From an uncultured Clostridia bacterium (GTDB taxonomy: Bacteria > Bacillota > Clostridia > Oscillospirales > UBA644): a stretch of DNA of 6,430 nucleotides. The position numbers and the translations under genes are program-made. Below the pieces are notes generated by a model that was not told the DNA's origin, did no database searches, and was given only the letters and a program-made list of their open reading frames with translations. This document shows positions 1 to 6,189 of the stretch, piece after piece; within the stretch, counting starts at the first letter, position 1, and each line of letters begins with the position of its first letter. The DNA is taken from NCBI GenBank assembly GCA_904502105.1, contig CAJGDF010000104.1, forward strand, positions 1-6,430, written 5' to 3'.

Positions 1-405
1 AAGGCAAAGGATTCGGGCTATATTTTAAACGTTGCATCGTCGGCGGCATTTCTTCCCGGCCCGCTTTTTTCATCGTATTACGCATCAAAGGCGTACATTC
101 ACCGCCTCACGCAGGCTGTTGCATACGAAATGAAGCGTGACGGGTCAAGAGTTTATATAGGCTCGCTTTGTCCGGGTCCTATCAGAACGAATTTTGACGA
201 CGTTGCAAATGTAAAATTCAGCATACCGTCGCTTTCGAGCGAATACGTTGCGGAATATGCGATAAAAAAGATGTTCAGAAGGCAGAAAGTCATCGTTCCC
301 GGATTTACAATCAAAGCAGGCAGAGTACTTGCAAAAATCGCACCCGAAAGTCTTCAGACTGTGTTTGCATACAACACACAACGAAAGAAGTTCGGTAAAA
401 AATGA
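1..405 (+). CDS. SDR-family NAD(P)-dependent oxidoreductase, C-terminal part (5' end outside window)
   Basis: The reading frame is open from base 1 to the TGA at 403-405 and gives 134 residues, the C-terminal half or so of a classical short-chain dehydrogenase/reductase. Seen directly: the strand leading to the catalytic serine (ILNVASSAAF, residues 8-17), the catalytic YxxxK motif (Y26 to K30 in SYYASKAY), the helix after it, and the CPGPIRT loop at about 57-63 that follows the last cofactor-binding strand. The N-terminal Rossmann glycine motif lies upstream of the window. The basic tail with a KVIVPGF segment (about residues 96-102) resembles the DltE/YqjQ-like general SDR group rather than a fatty-acid FabG. 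Substrate cannot be told. The first in-frame ATG at 130 lies after the catalytic residues and cannot be the true start. The stop overlaps the next start as ATGA, so the two genes are probably co-translated. Confidence 0.9.
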   Translation, partial: KAKDSGYILNVASSAAFLPGPLFSSYYASKAYIHRLTQAVAYEMKRDGSRVYIGSLCPGPIRTNFDDVANVKFSIPSLSSEYVAEYAIKKMFRRQKVIVPGFTIKAGRVLAKIAPESLQTVFAYNTQRKKFGKK

Positions 406-1493
406 AAGACAAAACAAAAACATTCAGTTTAAAACGTCTGTGGGTGCTTATTCTGCTGCCGATAGCACTCATTATTATCGGAAAAGCGAAGGCCGACCCC
501 GAATTCTGCGGGATGTATGCTCAAAAGATATACCCCGTTCTTTCGGGAACGCTCAACCATCTTTTTTCGATGACCGACGTTTCGGTGGCGCAGATAATTC
601 TTCTTGTTTTAGCTTTTATTATTGTTTTTTACACTTTAACGACCGTCCTCGGTCTGATCTTTACCGAGGGTAAGCTCAAAAAGCTGATTGGCTATATCGT
701 CAATCTTGCAGGCATGGCATCGTTTATTGTTTTTCTTTTCAGCATAACGTGTGCTATAAATTATTACAGCCCGTCTTTTGCGGAAAGGGAAAATATCGTT
801 ACAGAAAAATCAACGAAATCAGAGCTTGCCGACATGCTAACGGACATTGTTTCGAGGCTTAACACCGCAAAAGAAAATTTTGACGGCAGATACAGAAGCT
901 TTGAAGATAATTCCGAGCTTTCCGCAGAATATATGGCGGCACTGTCCGAGCAGTATCCTTCCCTTTCGGGAGATTACAGCGGACCGAAGCCCGTATCGTT
1001 CTTCGGATTTATGTCATTGAGCAGGATAACGGGCTTTTTCTTCCCGTTCACGTACGAGGCAAATGTTAACGACACGATCCCGAAGGTTTCGATCCCTGCA
1101 ACGATGTGCCACGAGCTTGCGCATCTTCGAGGACATATGCGTGAGGACGAAGCGAATTTTATCGCATATATGGCATGCATGCAAAGCGGAGATCCCGAAT
1201 TTATCTACTCGGGGCTTATGCTTGCGTATGCGCATACCTCATCCGCGCTTTACGGAGAGGATGCAGAGCTTTGCCATCAGATAATAAGCGGGCTTTCGGA
1301 CGATGTTAAACAGGACATAACGGAAAAAAACAATTACTGGAAAAAATACGACGGCCCTGTTGCCGAGCTTTCGGATAAGGTAAACGACATATATCTTAAA
1401 GCTAACGATCAGCAGGACGGCGTTAAAAGCTACGGAAGAATGGTTGACCTGCTTCTCTATGAATTCAGACAGAGACAGAACAATATTGAATAG
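402..1493 (+). CDS. DUF3810-type membrane protein with HELAH zinc-peptidase-like motif
   Basis: A 363-residue protein. The N-terminus has three hydrophobic segments (about 12-28, 61-88 and 96-122), the first after a basic K-rich stretch, so it should be an integral membrane protein. The C-terminal half is soluble and holds HELAH (H237, E238, H241) followed by EDEANF with E250. This matches a zincin layout in which two His and a downstream Glu bind metal and E238 is the general base. The order (three membrane segments, a GFMSLSRITGFFFPFTYEAN region at about 202-221, then HELAH and EDEANF) is what I know as DUF3810, a family without established function. A membrane-anchored metallopeptidase is therefore inference. 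The start ATG at 402 overlaps the upstream SDR stop (ATGA), indicating translational coupling, and no separate promoter is evident. The substrate is unknown. Confidence 0.85.
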   Translation: MKDKTKTFSLKRLWVLILLPIALIIIGKAKADPEFCGMYAQKIYPVLSGTLNHLFSMTDVSVAQIILLVLAFIIVFYTLTTVLGLIFTEGKLKKLIGYIVNLAGMASFIVFLFSITCAINYYSPSFAERENIVTEKSTKSELADMLTDIVSRLNTAKENFDGRYRSFEDNSELSAEYMAALSEQYPSLSGDYSGPKPVSFFGFMSLSRITGFFFPFTYEANVNDTIPKVSIPATMCHELAHLRGHMREDEANFIAYMACMQSGDPEFIYSGLMLAYAHTSSALYGEDAELCHQIISGLSDDVKQDITEKNNYWKKYDGPVAELSDKVNDIYLKANDQQDGVKSYGRMVDLLLYEFRQRQNNIE

Positions 1494-1496
1494 AGG
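1492..1496 (+). promoter_or_regulatory. Ribosome binding site of the glycosidase gene, overlapping the upstream stop
   Basis: AGAGG lies inside and just after the TAG stop (1491-1493) of the DUF3810 gene and 8 bases before the ATG at 1505. The overlap supports operon translation of the two genes and fixes the start of the glycosidase. Confidence 0.65.
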
Positions 1497-1504
1497 TAAA
1501 TTCT

Positions 1505-3589
1505 ATGAAAGTTGAAATTAAAGACAATAAATATTTATTTAACGGAGAAGAAAGATTTCTTGTTTCGGGCGAATTTCACTATTTCCGTGTTCCTCACGAG
1601 GATTGGGAAACAAGACTCATTCAGTTAAAGGAAATGTACGGTAACTGTGTTGCTACATACGTTCCATGGATCGTTCACGAAGAAACAGAGGGCAACATCT
1701 GCTTCGGCGACTGTCCTCAGCGTGACCTTGCGGCATTTTTGGAGCTTTGCGACAAGCTCGATCTTGCGGTCATCGTAAGACCCGGCCCGTTCGTTTATTC
1801 TGAACTTGTTAACGGCGGTATCCCCGAATGGGTATATGACAATTACCCCGAAGTTTACGCTCGCAGAATAGACGGCTCCTGCCTCAACTCCGCATCGTAT
1901 ATGCACCCGACATTTCTTGCAAAAGCACGTCCGTACTACAAGGCTTTCTGCGATGTTGTACGCCCGTATCTTGCATCAAACGGCGGTCCGATCTGCATGG
2001 TTCAGGTCGATAACGAGCTTACGGGAACACACGTCTGGTCCGGCTCTATCGACTATAACCCCGAAACTTACGGCTTTGGCAAAGAGGACGGCAGATATGC
2101 AAAATTCCTGCTTGAACGTTACGGCAGCATCGAAAAAATCAATGACGAATATAACGTAAACTGGAGCTCCATGTCACAGGCATACCCCATAAGACGCAAC
2201 GCTTCGGATATTTACGCTTCAAAATCAAGCCGTGATATGTTTGAATTATATCTTGAGCTTTGCGGCGAATATATGGAGATCCTTTCATCGTGGCTTCGTG
2301 AGGACGGTATCGACAGCCTCATCTGCCACAATGCCGCAAACCACAATATGATAGGCTATTTTGAAAAAATGCTTCCGAGATACGAAAAATTCGGCGGAAT
2401 GCTTCTCGGCACCGACCACTACTACTGCCTTTCACAGAACTCCACATACAACAACCCCACACCCCAGTATGCCGTAAACCTGCTCTTCTCGGTTGAATCA
2501 ATAAGAAATCTCGGTATGGTTCCCACAATTATGGAAATGCCGGGCGGCTCTCTTTCAAACTTCCCGCCGATCCTCCCCGAAGACCTTCTTGCATGGTATA
2601 TGCTGAATATTGCGGTAGGTGTTAAAGGCCTTAACTATTATATCTACACGGGCGGCATAAACTTCAAGAACACCGGCAGTACCGCAGACGTTTACGACTA
2701 CGATGCATTTATTCACGCTGACGGCAGAATAAACAGAACATATTATGCGGCTCAGAAGTTCGGTAAATTCCTCGACGAACACAGATGGCTTCAGTCTGCG
2801 GAAATGGTAAGCTCTGTACGTGTTGCTTACGAATACGAAATGATAAGAGCAAATCAGTTTGGATACAACGGCGAATTCGGTCAGAACGAAGCATACGACT
2901 TTATGAAGCACGGCCTGATCTACACCCTCTACGCTTCCGAATACGGTCCCGAGCTTTGCGATATTGCAAACTGCGTTCCCGCAACGGACAAGCCCCTTAT
3001 CCTCGGTGCGCCCGATGCCCTTTCCGAAAATGCCCAGAAAAATATCATAAAATTCCTCGAAAACGGCGGTAAGCTCTTCATTATGCCCATTCTTCCGTCT
3101 TTGAACGAAAAATACGAGCCCTGCACGCTTTTACGTGACTATATCGGAATTGAAACAGAGCCCTTTACAAGCATTCATTCAACTGCGGTAAGCCTTATGG
3201 AAGAAAGAGTTTACAGCATACGCTACAAACGCGCAGCTGTTCCCGAAGAAGGCAAGGACACAGTAATAGGTGCAGCAGAAAAGCCTGTTATCGTTTCAAG
3301 AAAGGTCGGCAACGGCGAGGTAGTATTCGCAGGCTTCAGCTATCAGCTCGAACAGCATGCGCACGTTGATATGGTACGTGAGATCGTTAAGCTTCTCGGC
3401 GCAAAACCGACTGTTGAACACTCCAACCGTCAGATCTTCACCTCTCTTTTCAGAAAAGAAGACGGCCACGGCATCATCTTCGTTATGAACCTCTACTCCG
3501 GCGCGCAGTCAACCGACATCAGATTTGAAAACAATGTCTGGGAAAACGTTGAACTCAAGCCGATGGAAGTTAAAACTTTGGAATTTTAA
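1505..3589 (+). CDS. Clan GH-A beta-galactosidase-like glycoside hydrolase with mixed GH35/GH42 features
   Basis: A 694-residue protein without a signal peptide, so probably cytoplasmic and acting on imported galactosides or similar oligosaccharides. The N-terminal third is GH35-like: SGEFHYFRVP (21-30), TYVPWIVHE (51-59), RPGPFVYSE (92-100) and GGPICMVQVDNE (160-171). E171 is the expected acid/base. The segment ERYGSIEKINDEYNVNW (204-220) and the candidate nucleophile E344 in IMEMPGGSLSNF are more like GH42, as is the 173-residue gap between the two glutamates. Residues about 365-425 continue the barrel (GVKGLNYYIYTGG). Residues about 495-615 look like the GH42 trimerization (amidotransferase-like) fold (KPLILGAPDALS, FLENGGKLFIMP, VGNGEVVFAGF). 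The last 50 residues form a small beta-type domain. Beta-galactosidase activity is the family default and is not proven; another beta-glycosidase specificity is possible. It is the last gene of the operon and is followed by a terminator. Confidence 0.85.
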   Translation: MKVEIKDNKYLFNGEERFLVSGEFHYFRVPHEDWETRLIQLKEMYGNCVATYVPWIVHEETEGNICFGDCPQRDLAAFLELCDKLDLAVIVRPGPFVYSELVNGGIPEWVYDNYPEVYARRIDGSCLNSASYMHPTFLAKARPYYKAFCDVVRPYLASNGGPICMVQVDNELTGTHVWSGSIDYNPETYGFGKEDGRYAKFLLERYGSIEKINDEYNVNWSSMSQAYPIRRNASDIYASKSSRDMFELYLELCGEYMEILSSWLREDGIDSLICHNAANHNMIGYFEKMLPRYEKFGGMLLGTDHYYCLSQNSTYNNPTPQYAVNLLFSVESIRNLGMVPTIMEMPGGSLSNFPPILPEDLLAWYMLNIAVGVKGLNYYIYTGGINFKNTGSTADVYDYDAFIHADGRINRTYYAAQKFGKFLDEHRWLQSAEMVSSVRVAYEYEMIRANQFGYNGEFGQNEAYDFMKHGLIYTLYASEYGPELCDIANCVPATDKPLILGAPDALSENAQKNIIKFLENGGKLFIMPILPSLNEKYEPCTLLRDYIGIETEPFTSIHSTAVSLMEERVYSIRYKRAAVPEEGKDTVIGAAEKPVIVSRKVGNGEVVFAGFSYQLEQHAHVDMVREIVKLLGAKPTVEHSNRQIFTSLFRKEDGHGIIFVMNLYSGAQSTDIRFENNVWENVELKPMEVKTLEF

Positions 3590-3598
3590 CAATAACAA

Positions 3599-3639
3599 CA
3601 GCATGGATCTTTGAAAGAAGACCCATGCTGATTTTTTTT
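3599..3639 (+). terminator. Intrinsic terminator of the SDR-DUF3810-glycosidase operon
   Basis: CAGCATGG (3599-3606) pairs with CCATGCTG (3623-3630). After a single A-C mismatch (3607/3622) the stem continues with TCTT/AAGA (3608-3611 with 3618-3621) around a six-base loop, giving 12 pairs. A run of eight T follows at 3632-3639. It begins 9 bases after the glycosidase stop. The hppA stop on the other strand (3638-3640) touches the T tract. Read from the - strand the same hairpin is followed by a moderately U-rich TTGTTATTGTTAAAA, so it may also stop hppA transcripts, less efficiently. Confidence 0.88.
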
Positions 3640-5719
3640 AAAACACAGAAAACGTCAAAAACAAAGTGGAAACAAGCGAAGCGACGAGCGAGACGACGGT
3701 GATCTGGGTATTGATCGAGGGGCCTGCGGTGTCCTTGAACGGGTCGCCTACCGTATCGCCCACGACCGCACTTTTATGCGCAGCCGAGCCCTTGCCGCCC
3801 TCCGCGCCTGCCTCGATATATTTTTTCGAGTTATCCCAAAGGCCGCCGGAGTTTGACATAAACATCGCAAAAACGAGGCCACTGACGATATTTCCCGTTA
3901 AAAAACCGCCGATAGCCGTAACTCCGCCGATAAAACCGACCGCAAGCGTTGAAAAAATAGCCATAAGCCCTGCAGGGATAAGCTCGCGGAGAGCGCCGGA
4001 TGTTGCAATATCGATGCATTTATCGTATTCGGGCATAACACCCGCCTTGCCGTCTTTCAGGCCGACGATCTCACGGAACTGCCTGTGGATCTCCCTGACC
4101 ATGCGCTGGGCGTTTTTATCAACACCGAGCATGAGCATTGCGGAGAACACGGGCGGAATCGCCGCACCGACAAGCATACCGAAAAATACGACGGGATCGG
4201 TAATATCGAGGCCGTTTACCTGCGCAAGACCGAGCTCTGCGGCGGCAGTGTTGACCTCGCTGAGAAAAGCACCGAGAAGAGAGATAACCGTCAAGCCTGC
4301 GGCACCGATCGCAAAGCCCTTTGTTATGGCTTTAACGGTGTTGCCTGCGCTGTCGAGTTCGTCTGTTATTGCAATAACATCTTCGCCGAGGCCGCCCATC
4401 TCCGCAAGCCCGCGCGCATTGTCAACGATCGGGCCGTAAGCGTCGTTTGAAACGATGATGCCAACGATCGAAAGCATACCCACCGCCGCCATCGAAATGC
4501 CGAACATCGCATAGCCGTCGCCGAGCGGCTCGCAAAGCTTGTAAGAAACGAGAGCCGAGACCCCGATGCCGATAAGCGCGGGAAGAACGCTGATAAAGCC
4601 GTAGGAAAGGCCCGAAAGGATCGTAAAAGCAGGTCCCGAAGCCGACGATCTCGCAACGCGGTGAACAGGCGAGCGTCTGTCGTCCGTAAAATAATCGGTG
4701 GCAAGGCCGATGATCAGCCCGACCCCGAGACCGATCACAGATGCGCCCCAAAGCCGCCATTCAAAGCCGAAAATGTGGGTTGCGGCGGCAGTAAGAAGAG
4801 CAAAGAGGAAAGTAGTGGTGTATGTTCCCGAATTGAGGGCAACAGTGGGGTTTTTACGTTTGCCCATCTTCGCGCAGAGAACGCCGATGACCGAGCATAA
4901 AAGCCCGATAGCCGAATAGCAGAAAACCGCGGCAGTGTTTATTTTTTCGGCTGAACCTGCGTCAAGAGCCGTTGCCATAACGAGCGCCGCAGACATCGAA
5001 GCGACGTTTGAGTCAAAAAGATCGGCACCCATGCCTGCAACGTCACCGACGTTATCACCGACATTATCGGCAATTACCGCAGGATTTCGTGGGTCATCTT
5101 CGGGAATTCCGAGTTCAACTTTACCGACAAGATCGGCGCTGATATCAGCGGTTTTTGTAAAAATACCGCCGCCTGCCTTTGCGAAAAGAGCAAGAGACGA
5201 AGCCCCGAAGGAGAAGCCGAGCACGGCGGATGTGTCACCTGTTAAAAGCAAAACAGCGGTAACACCAAGCAGACTTGCGCCGACGACCGCCATACCCATG
5301 ACCGCACCGCCCCGAAAGCCTGCAAGAAACGCAGGGCCGATACCTTTAACAGCCGCCTCCGCCGCCTTCATATTTGCGACCGTGGCGATCTTTATGCCGA
5401 TCTTGCCTGCAATGCCCGAAAAAAGCGCGCCGAAAACGAATGATACCGCCATTATAACATTCGGGTAAACACCGCTTTTCCACACGGGCGCAGGTAAAAA
5501 CATCAAGATAAACATGCCTGCAACGAATACGAATTTTGCAAGAACGCTGTATTCACGCCGCATGAACGTGTCTGCACCGTTTTTTATAAGGCCGCCGACA
5601 GATGTTATTCGCGCATTTTTCTGCGGCAGACCGAAAACCCACCGATAAAACCGATAGGCAACAATAAAAGCAAGCCCCGACACAACAAAAGCCGCCGCCT
5701 GCCAGAACGTAAGAGTCAA
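3638..5719 (-). CDS. hppA: Membrane-bound proton-translocating pyrophosphatase, K+-independent type with divergent ion gate
   Basis: A 693-residue polytopic protein of usual length for mPPases, which hydrolyse PPi and pump H+ (or Na+ in some subfamilies) across the membrane. Substrate and Mg-binding motifs are present: DISADLVGKVE (192-202), GIPEDDPRNPAVIADNVGDN (204-223), GDVAGMGADLFD (225-236), SNDAYGPIVDNARGLAEM (424-441), SNSGGLWDNSKKYIE (622-636) and VVGDTVGDPFKDTAGPSIN (652-670). In GNTVKAITKG (459-468), K463 and T466 are the signature of K+-independent pumps, where K+-dependent ones have Ala and Gly/Ala. The gate position that is usually Glu three residues after D233 is D236, and the Lys normally four residues after the Asn of GPSxN is T674. 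The start is TTG (5717-5719), directly preceded by an in-frame TGA and placed 6 bases after a strong GGGAGGG; the first membrane segment (about 8-26) starts properly from there. Gene identity is sure; ion specificity is inferred. Confidence 0.97.
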   Translation of the reverse strand: MTLTFWQAAAFVVSGLAFIVAYRFYRWVFGLPQKNARITSVGGLIKNGADTFMRREYSVLAKFVFVAGMFILMFLPAPVWKSGVYPNVIMAVSFVFGALFSGIAGKIGIKIATVANMKAAEAAVKGIGPAFLAGFRGGAVMGMAVVGASLLGVTAVLLLTGDTSAVLGFSFGASSLALFAKAGGGIFTKTADISADLVGKVELGIPEDDPRNPAVIADNVGDNVGDVAGMGADLFDSNVASMSAALVMATALDAGSAEKINTAAVFCYSAIGLLCSVIGVLCAKMGKRKNPTVALNSGTYTTTFLFALLTAAATHIFGFEWRLWGASVIGLGVGLIIGLATDYFTDDRRSPVHRVARSSASGPAFTILSGLSYGFISVLPALIGIGVSALVSYKLCEPLGDGYAMFGISMAAVGMLSIVGIIVSNDAYGPIVDNARGLAEMGGLGEDVIAITDELDSAGNTVKAITKGFAIGAAGLTVISLLGAFLSEVNTAAAELGLAQVNGLDITDPVVFFGMLVGAAIPPVFSAMLMLGVDKNAQRMVREIHRQFREIVGLKDGKAGVMPEYDKCIDIATSGALRELIPAGLMAIFSTLAVGFIGGVTAIGGFLTGNIVSGLVFAMFMSNSGGLWDNSKKYIEAGAEGGKGSAAHKSAVVGDTVGDPFKDTAGPSINTQITVVSLVASLVSTLFLTFSVF

Positions 5720-5725
5720 TCATAT

Positions 5726-5732
5726 CCCTCCC
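5726..5732 (-). promoter_or_regulatory. Strong ribosome binding site that fixes the TTG start of hppA
   Basis: On the - strand GGGAGGG lies 6 bases upstream of TTG at 5719. An ATG at 5721-5723 is only 2 bases from this site and is in another frame, and the hppA frame has a TGA at 5720-5722. TTG is therefore the only start fitting both the site and the N-terminal membrane segment. Confidence 0.85.
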
Positions 5733-5755
5733 GATAAAATTTTTACGTTGGGTAC

Positions 5756-5761
5756 ATTATA
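5756..5761 (-). promoter_or_regulatory. Candidate -10 element of the hppA promoter
   Basis: A perfect TATAAT on the - strand lies between the upstream terminator and the hppA ribosome site. It would give a leader of about 28 bases. No good -35 is found at 16-18 bases (TAATTA at a 17-base spacing), so the promoter may be weak or activator-dependent. The -10 sits inside a small inverted repeat, TACAT-TAT-ATGTA, at 5753-5765. Confidence 0.5.
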
Positions 5762-5806
5762 TGTAAAAACATGGGGAATAATTACTGTTGATATCGGGCT
5801 AATTAT

Positions 5807-5834
5807 AAAAAGCGGAGATATTGCTCCGCTTTTT
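5807..5834. terminator. Back-to-back intrinsic terminator between the XRE gene and hppA
   Basis: AGCGGAG (5811-5817) pairs with CTCCGCT (5824-5830) around the loop ATATTG. A flanking AAAA and TTTT extend the stem to 11 pairs. Both strands have a T-rich tail after the stem (TTTTGTTTGTT on +, TTTTATAATT on -), so it can work in both directions. On the - strand it lies 18 bases after the XRE stop and insulates hppA from the XRE transcript. Confidence 0.85.
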
Positions 5835-5842
5835 GTTTGTTA

Positions 5843-5856
5843 TGCACTTATTTAAG
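5843..5856 (+). repeat. Copy A of 14-base direct repeat, overlapping the XRE stop codon
   Basis: TGCACTTATTTAAG is identical to 6091-6104. The 20 bases around it (5842-5861) match the 6148-6167 palindrome at 13 of 20 positions. It covers the TAA stop (5852-5854) of the XRE gene. It may be a third operator or, with copy B, a scar that brackets the XRE gene. Confidence 0.75.
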
Positions 5857-6076
5857 CAAAAATATCCTCGTAAGAAACATTCAGAATTTCTTTTATTAAA
5901 ATTATTTCGTCAACGTAAAGATGTCTTTGGCCGACTTCGATCTTTGCGACAGCACTCCTTGTTATATCGCAACCGCAAAGCTGAAGCTTGGCAGACAATA
6001 ATTCCTGTGTCATACCTGCCCTTTCACGAAGATCCCTTATATTTTTTCCAACTCTTTTTTCAACATTTATATTCAT
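5852..6076 (-). CDS. Small XRE/Cro-CI-type helix-turn-helix transcriptional regulator
   Basis: A 74-residue protein that is almost entirely one HTH_3 (lambda Cro/CI-like) DNA-binding domain. Helix one is VGKNIRDLRERAGM, the turn region has TQELLSAKL, and the recognition part is DITRSAVAKIEVGQRHLY, with the SxVxKIExGxR pattern typical of XRE proteins. It ends with the usual helix LIKEILNVSYEDIF. There is no effector or oligomerization domain, so it is a minimal repressor that probably binds DNA as a dimer. The start chosen is ATG at 6074-6076, preceded by AAAGGGTGG. A longer version from TTG at 6121 is unlikely because the predicted -10 (6123-6128) would place the transcript start downstream of it. 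It is divergent from the lipoprotein gene, with 113 bases between the start codons that hold overlapping promoters and two related operator-like sites. Autoregulation is inferred. Confidence 0.9.
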   Translation of the reverse strand: MNINVEKRVGKNIRDLRERAGMTQELLSAKLQLCGCDITRSAVAKIEVGQRHLYVDEIILIKEILNVSYEDIFA

Positions 6077-6080
6077 ATTG

Positions 6081-6087
6081 CCACCCT
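6081..6087 (-). promoter_or_regulatory. Ribosome binding site of the XRE gene
   Basis: On the - strand AGGGTGG ends 4 bases before ATG at 6076, with its AGGG part 7 bases from the ATG. It is a one-mismatch variant of the consensus and supports the 74-residue start over the longer frame. Confidence 0.6.
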
Positions 6088-6089
6088 TT

Positions 6090-6109
6090 TTGCACTTATT
6101 TAAGAACAA
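6090..6109. promoter_or_regulatory. Probable second XRE operator in the repressor's own leader (contains direct-repeat copy B, 6091-6104)
   Basis: TTGCACTTATTTAAGAACAA agrees with the perfect palindrome at 6148-6167 in 15 of 20 positions. The left arm TTGCAC is intact and the right arm is degraded. It lies between the predicted XRE transcript start (about 6116 on the - strand) and the XRE ribosome site, a suitable place for autorepression. The role is inferred from sequence similarity and placement. Confidence 0.6.
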
Positions 6110-6114
6110 AACTC

Positions 6115-6143
6115 TTGACAATATTATATTTCCATGTTATAAT
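6115..6143 (+). promoter_or_regulatory. Perfect consensus sigma-70/sigma-A promoter of the lipoprotein gene
   Basis: TTGACA at 6115-6120, exactly 17 bases, then TATAAT at 6138-6143. A TG at 6135-6136 gives an extended -10. The expected start point, about 6150, falls in the palindrome at 6148-6167. Such an unusually strong promoter right next to an operator-like site suggests tight repression with high output when released. Confidence 0.9.
6123..6128 (-). promoter_or_regulatory. Candidate -10 element of the XRE gene promoter
   Basis: A perfect TATAAT on the - strand lies inside the spacer of the opposite lipoprotein promoter. Its -35 region at a 17-base spacing (6146-6151, GCAATT) is poor and overlaps the left edge of the 6148-6167 palindrome. 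The two promoters overlap back to back, so polymerase or repressor on one should affect the other. Confidence 0.5.
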
Positions 6144-6147
6144 AAAA

Positions 6148-6167
6148 TTGCACCTATATAGGTGCAA
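6148..6167. promoter_or_regulatory. Perfect 20-base palindrome at the lipoprotein transcription start, probable primary XRE operator
   Basis: TTGCACCTATATAGGTGCAA is identical to its reverse complement over all 20 bases. It begins 4 bases after the -10 hexamer and covers the expected start point. A dimeric XRE protein bound there would block initiation. It is not a terminator: no T tract follows and it lies before the gene. That the adjacent XRE protein binds it is inference. Confidence 0.8.
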
Positions 6168-6177
6168 AAATAAAAAA

Positions 6178-6182
6178 AGGAG
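6178..6182 (+). promoter_or_regulatory. Ribosome binding site of the lipoprotein gene
   Basis: AGGAG lies 7 bases before the ATG at 6190, an ideal spacing. It supports the start of a gene that otherwise has no stop inside the window. Confidence 0.85.
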
Positions 6183-6189
6183 AAATAAT

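Noticed and set aside
130..405. SDR fragment read as a complete 91-residue gene from ATG at 130
   Set aside because: The frame is open back to base 1 and encodes the catalytic Ser and YxxxK motif before this ATG, so the gene simply starts outside the window.
3666..4439. A 257-residue open frame on the + strand antisense to hppA
   Set aside because: It lies wholly inside the conserved hppA gene, is rich in Ser/Pro/Thr/Ala as expected from reading GC-biased codons backwards, and has no ribosome site or domain.
4935..5468. A 177-residue open frame on the + strand antisense to hppA
   Set aside because: Same reasons: it mirrors the hppA motifs, is low in complexity and has no ribosome site.
6077..6121. 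Longer XRE protein starting at TTG (6121), adding 15 residues
   Set aside because: The extension contains the ribosome site and probable operator, and the likely transcript start (about 6116) lies downstream of the TTG. The ATG at 6076 has its own ribosome site and begins just before the HTH domain.
6148..6167. The palindrome as a terminator stem or riboswitch
   Set aside because: No U tract follows, it sits at the start point of a consensus promoter, and it is symmetrical without a loop, as expected for a dimer binding site.
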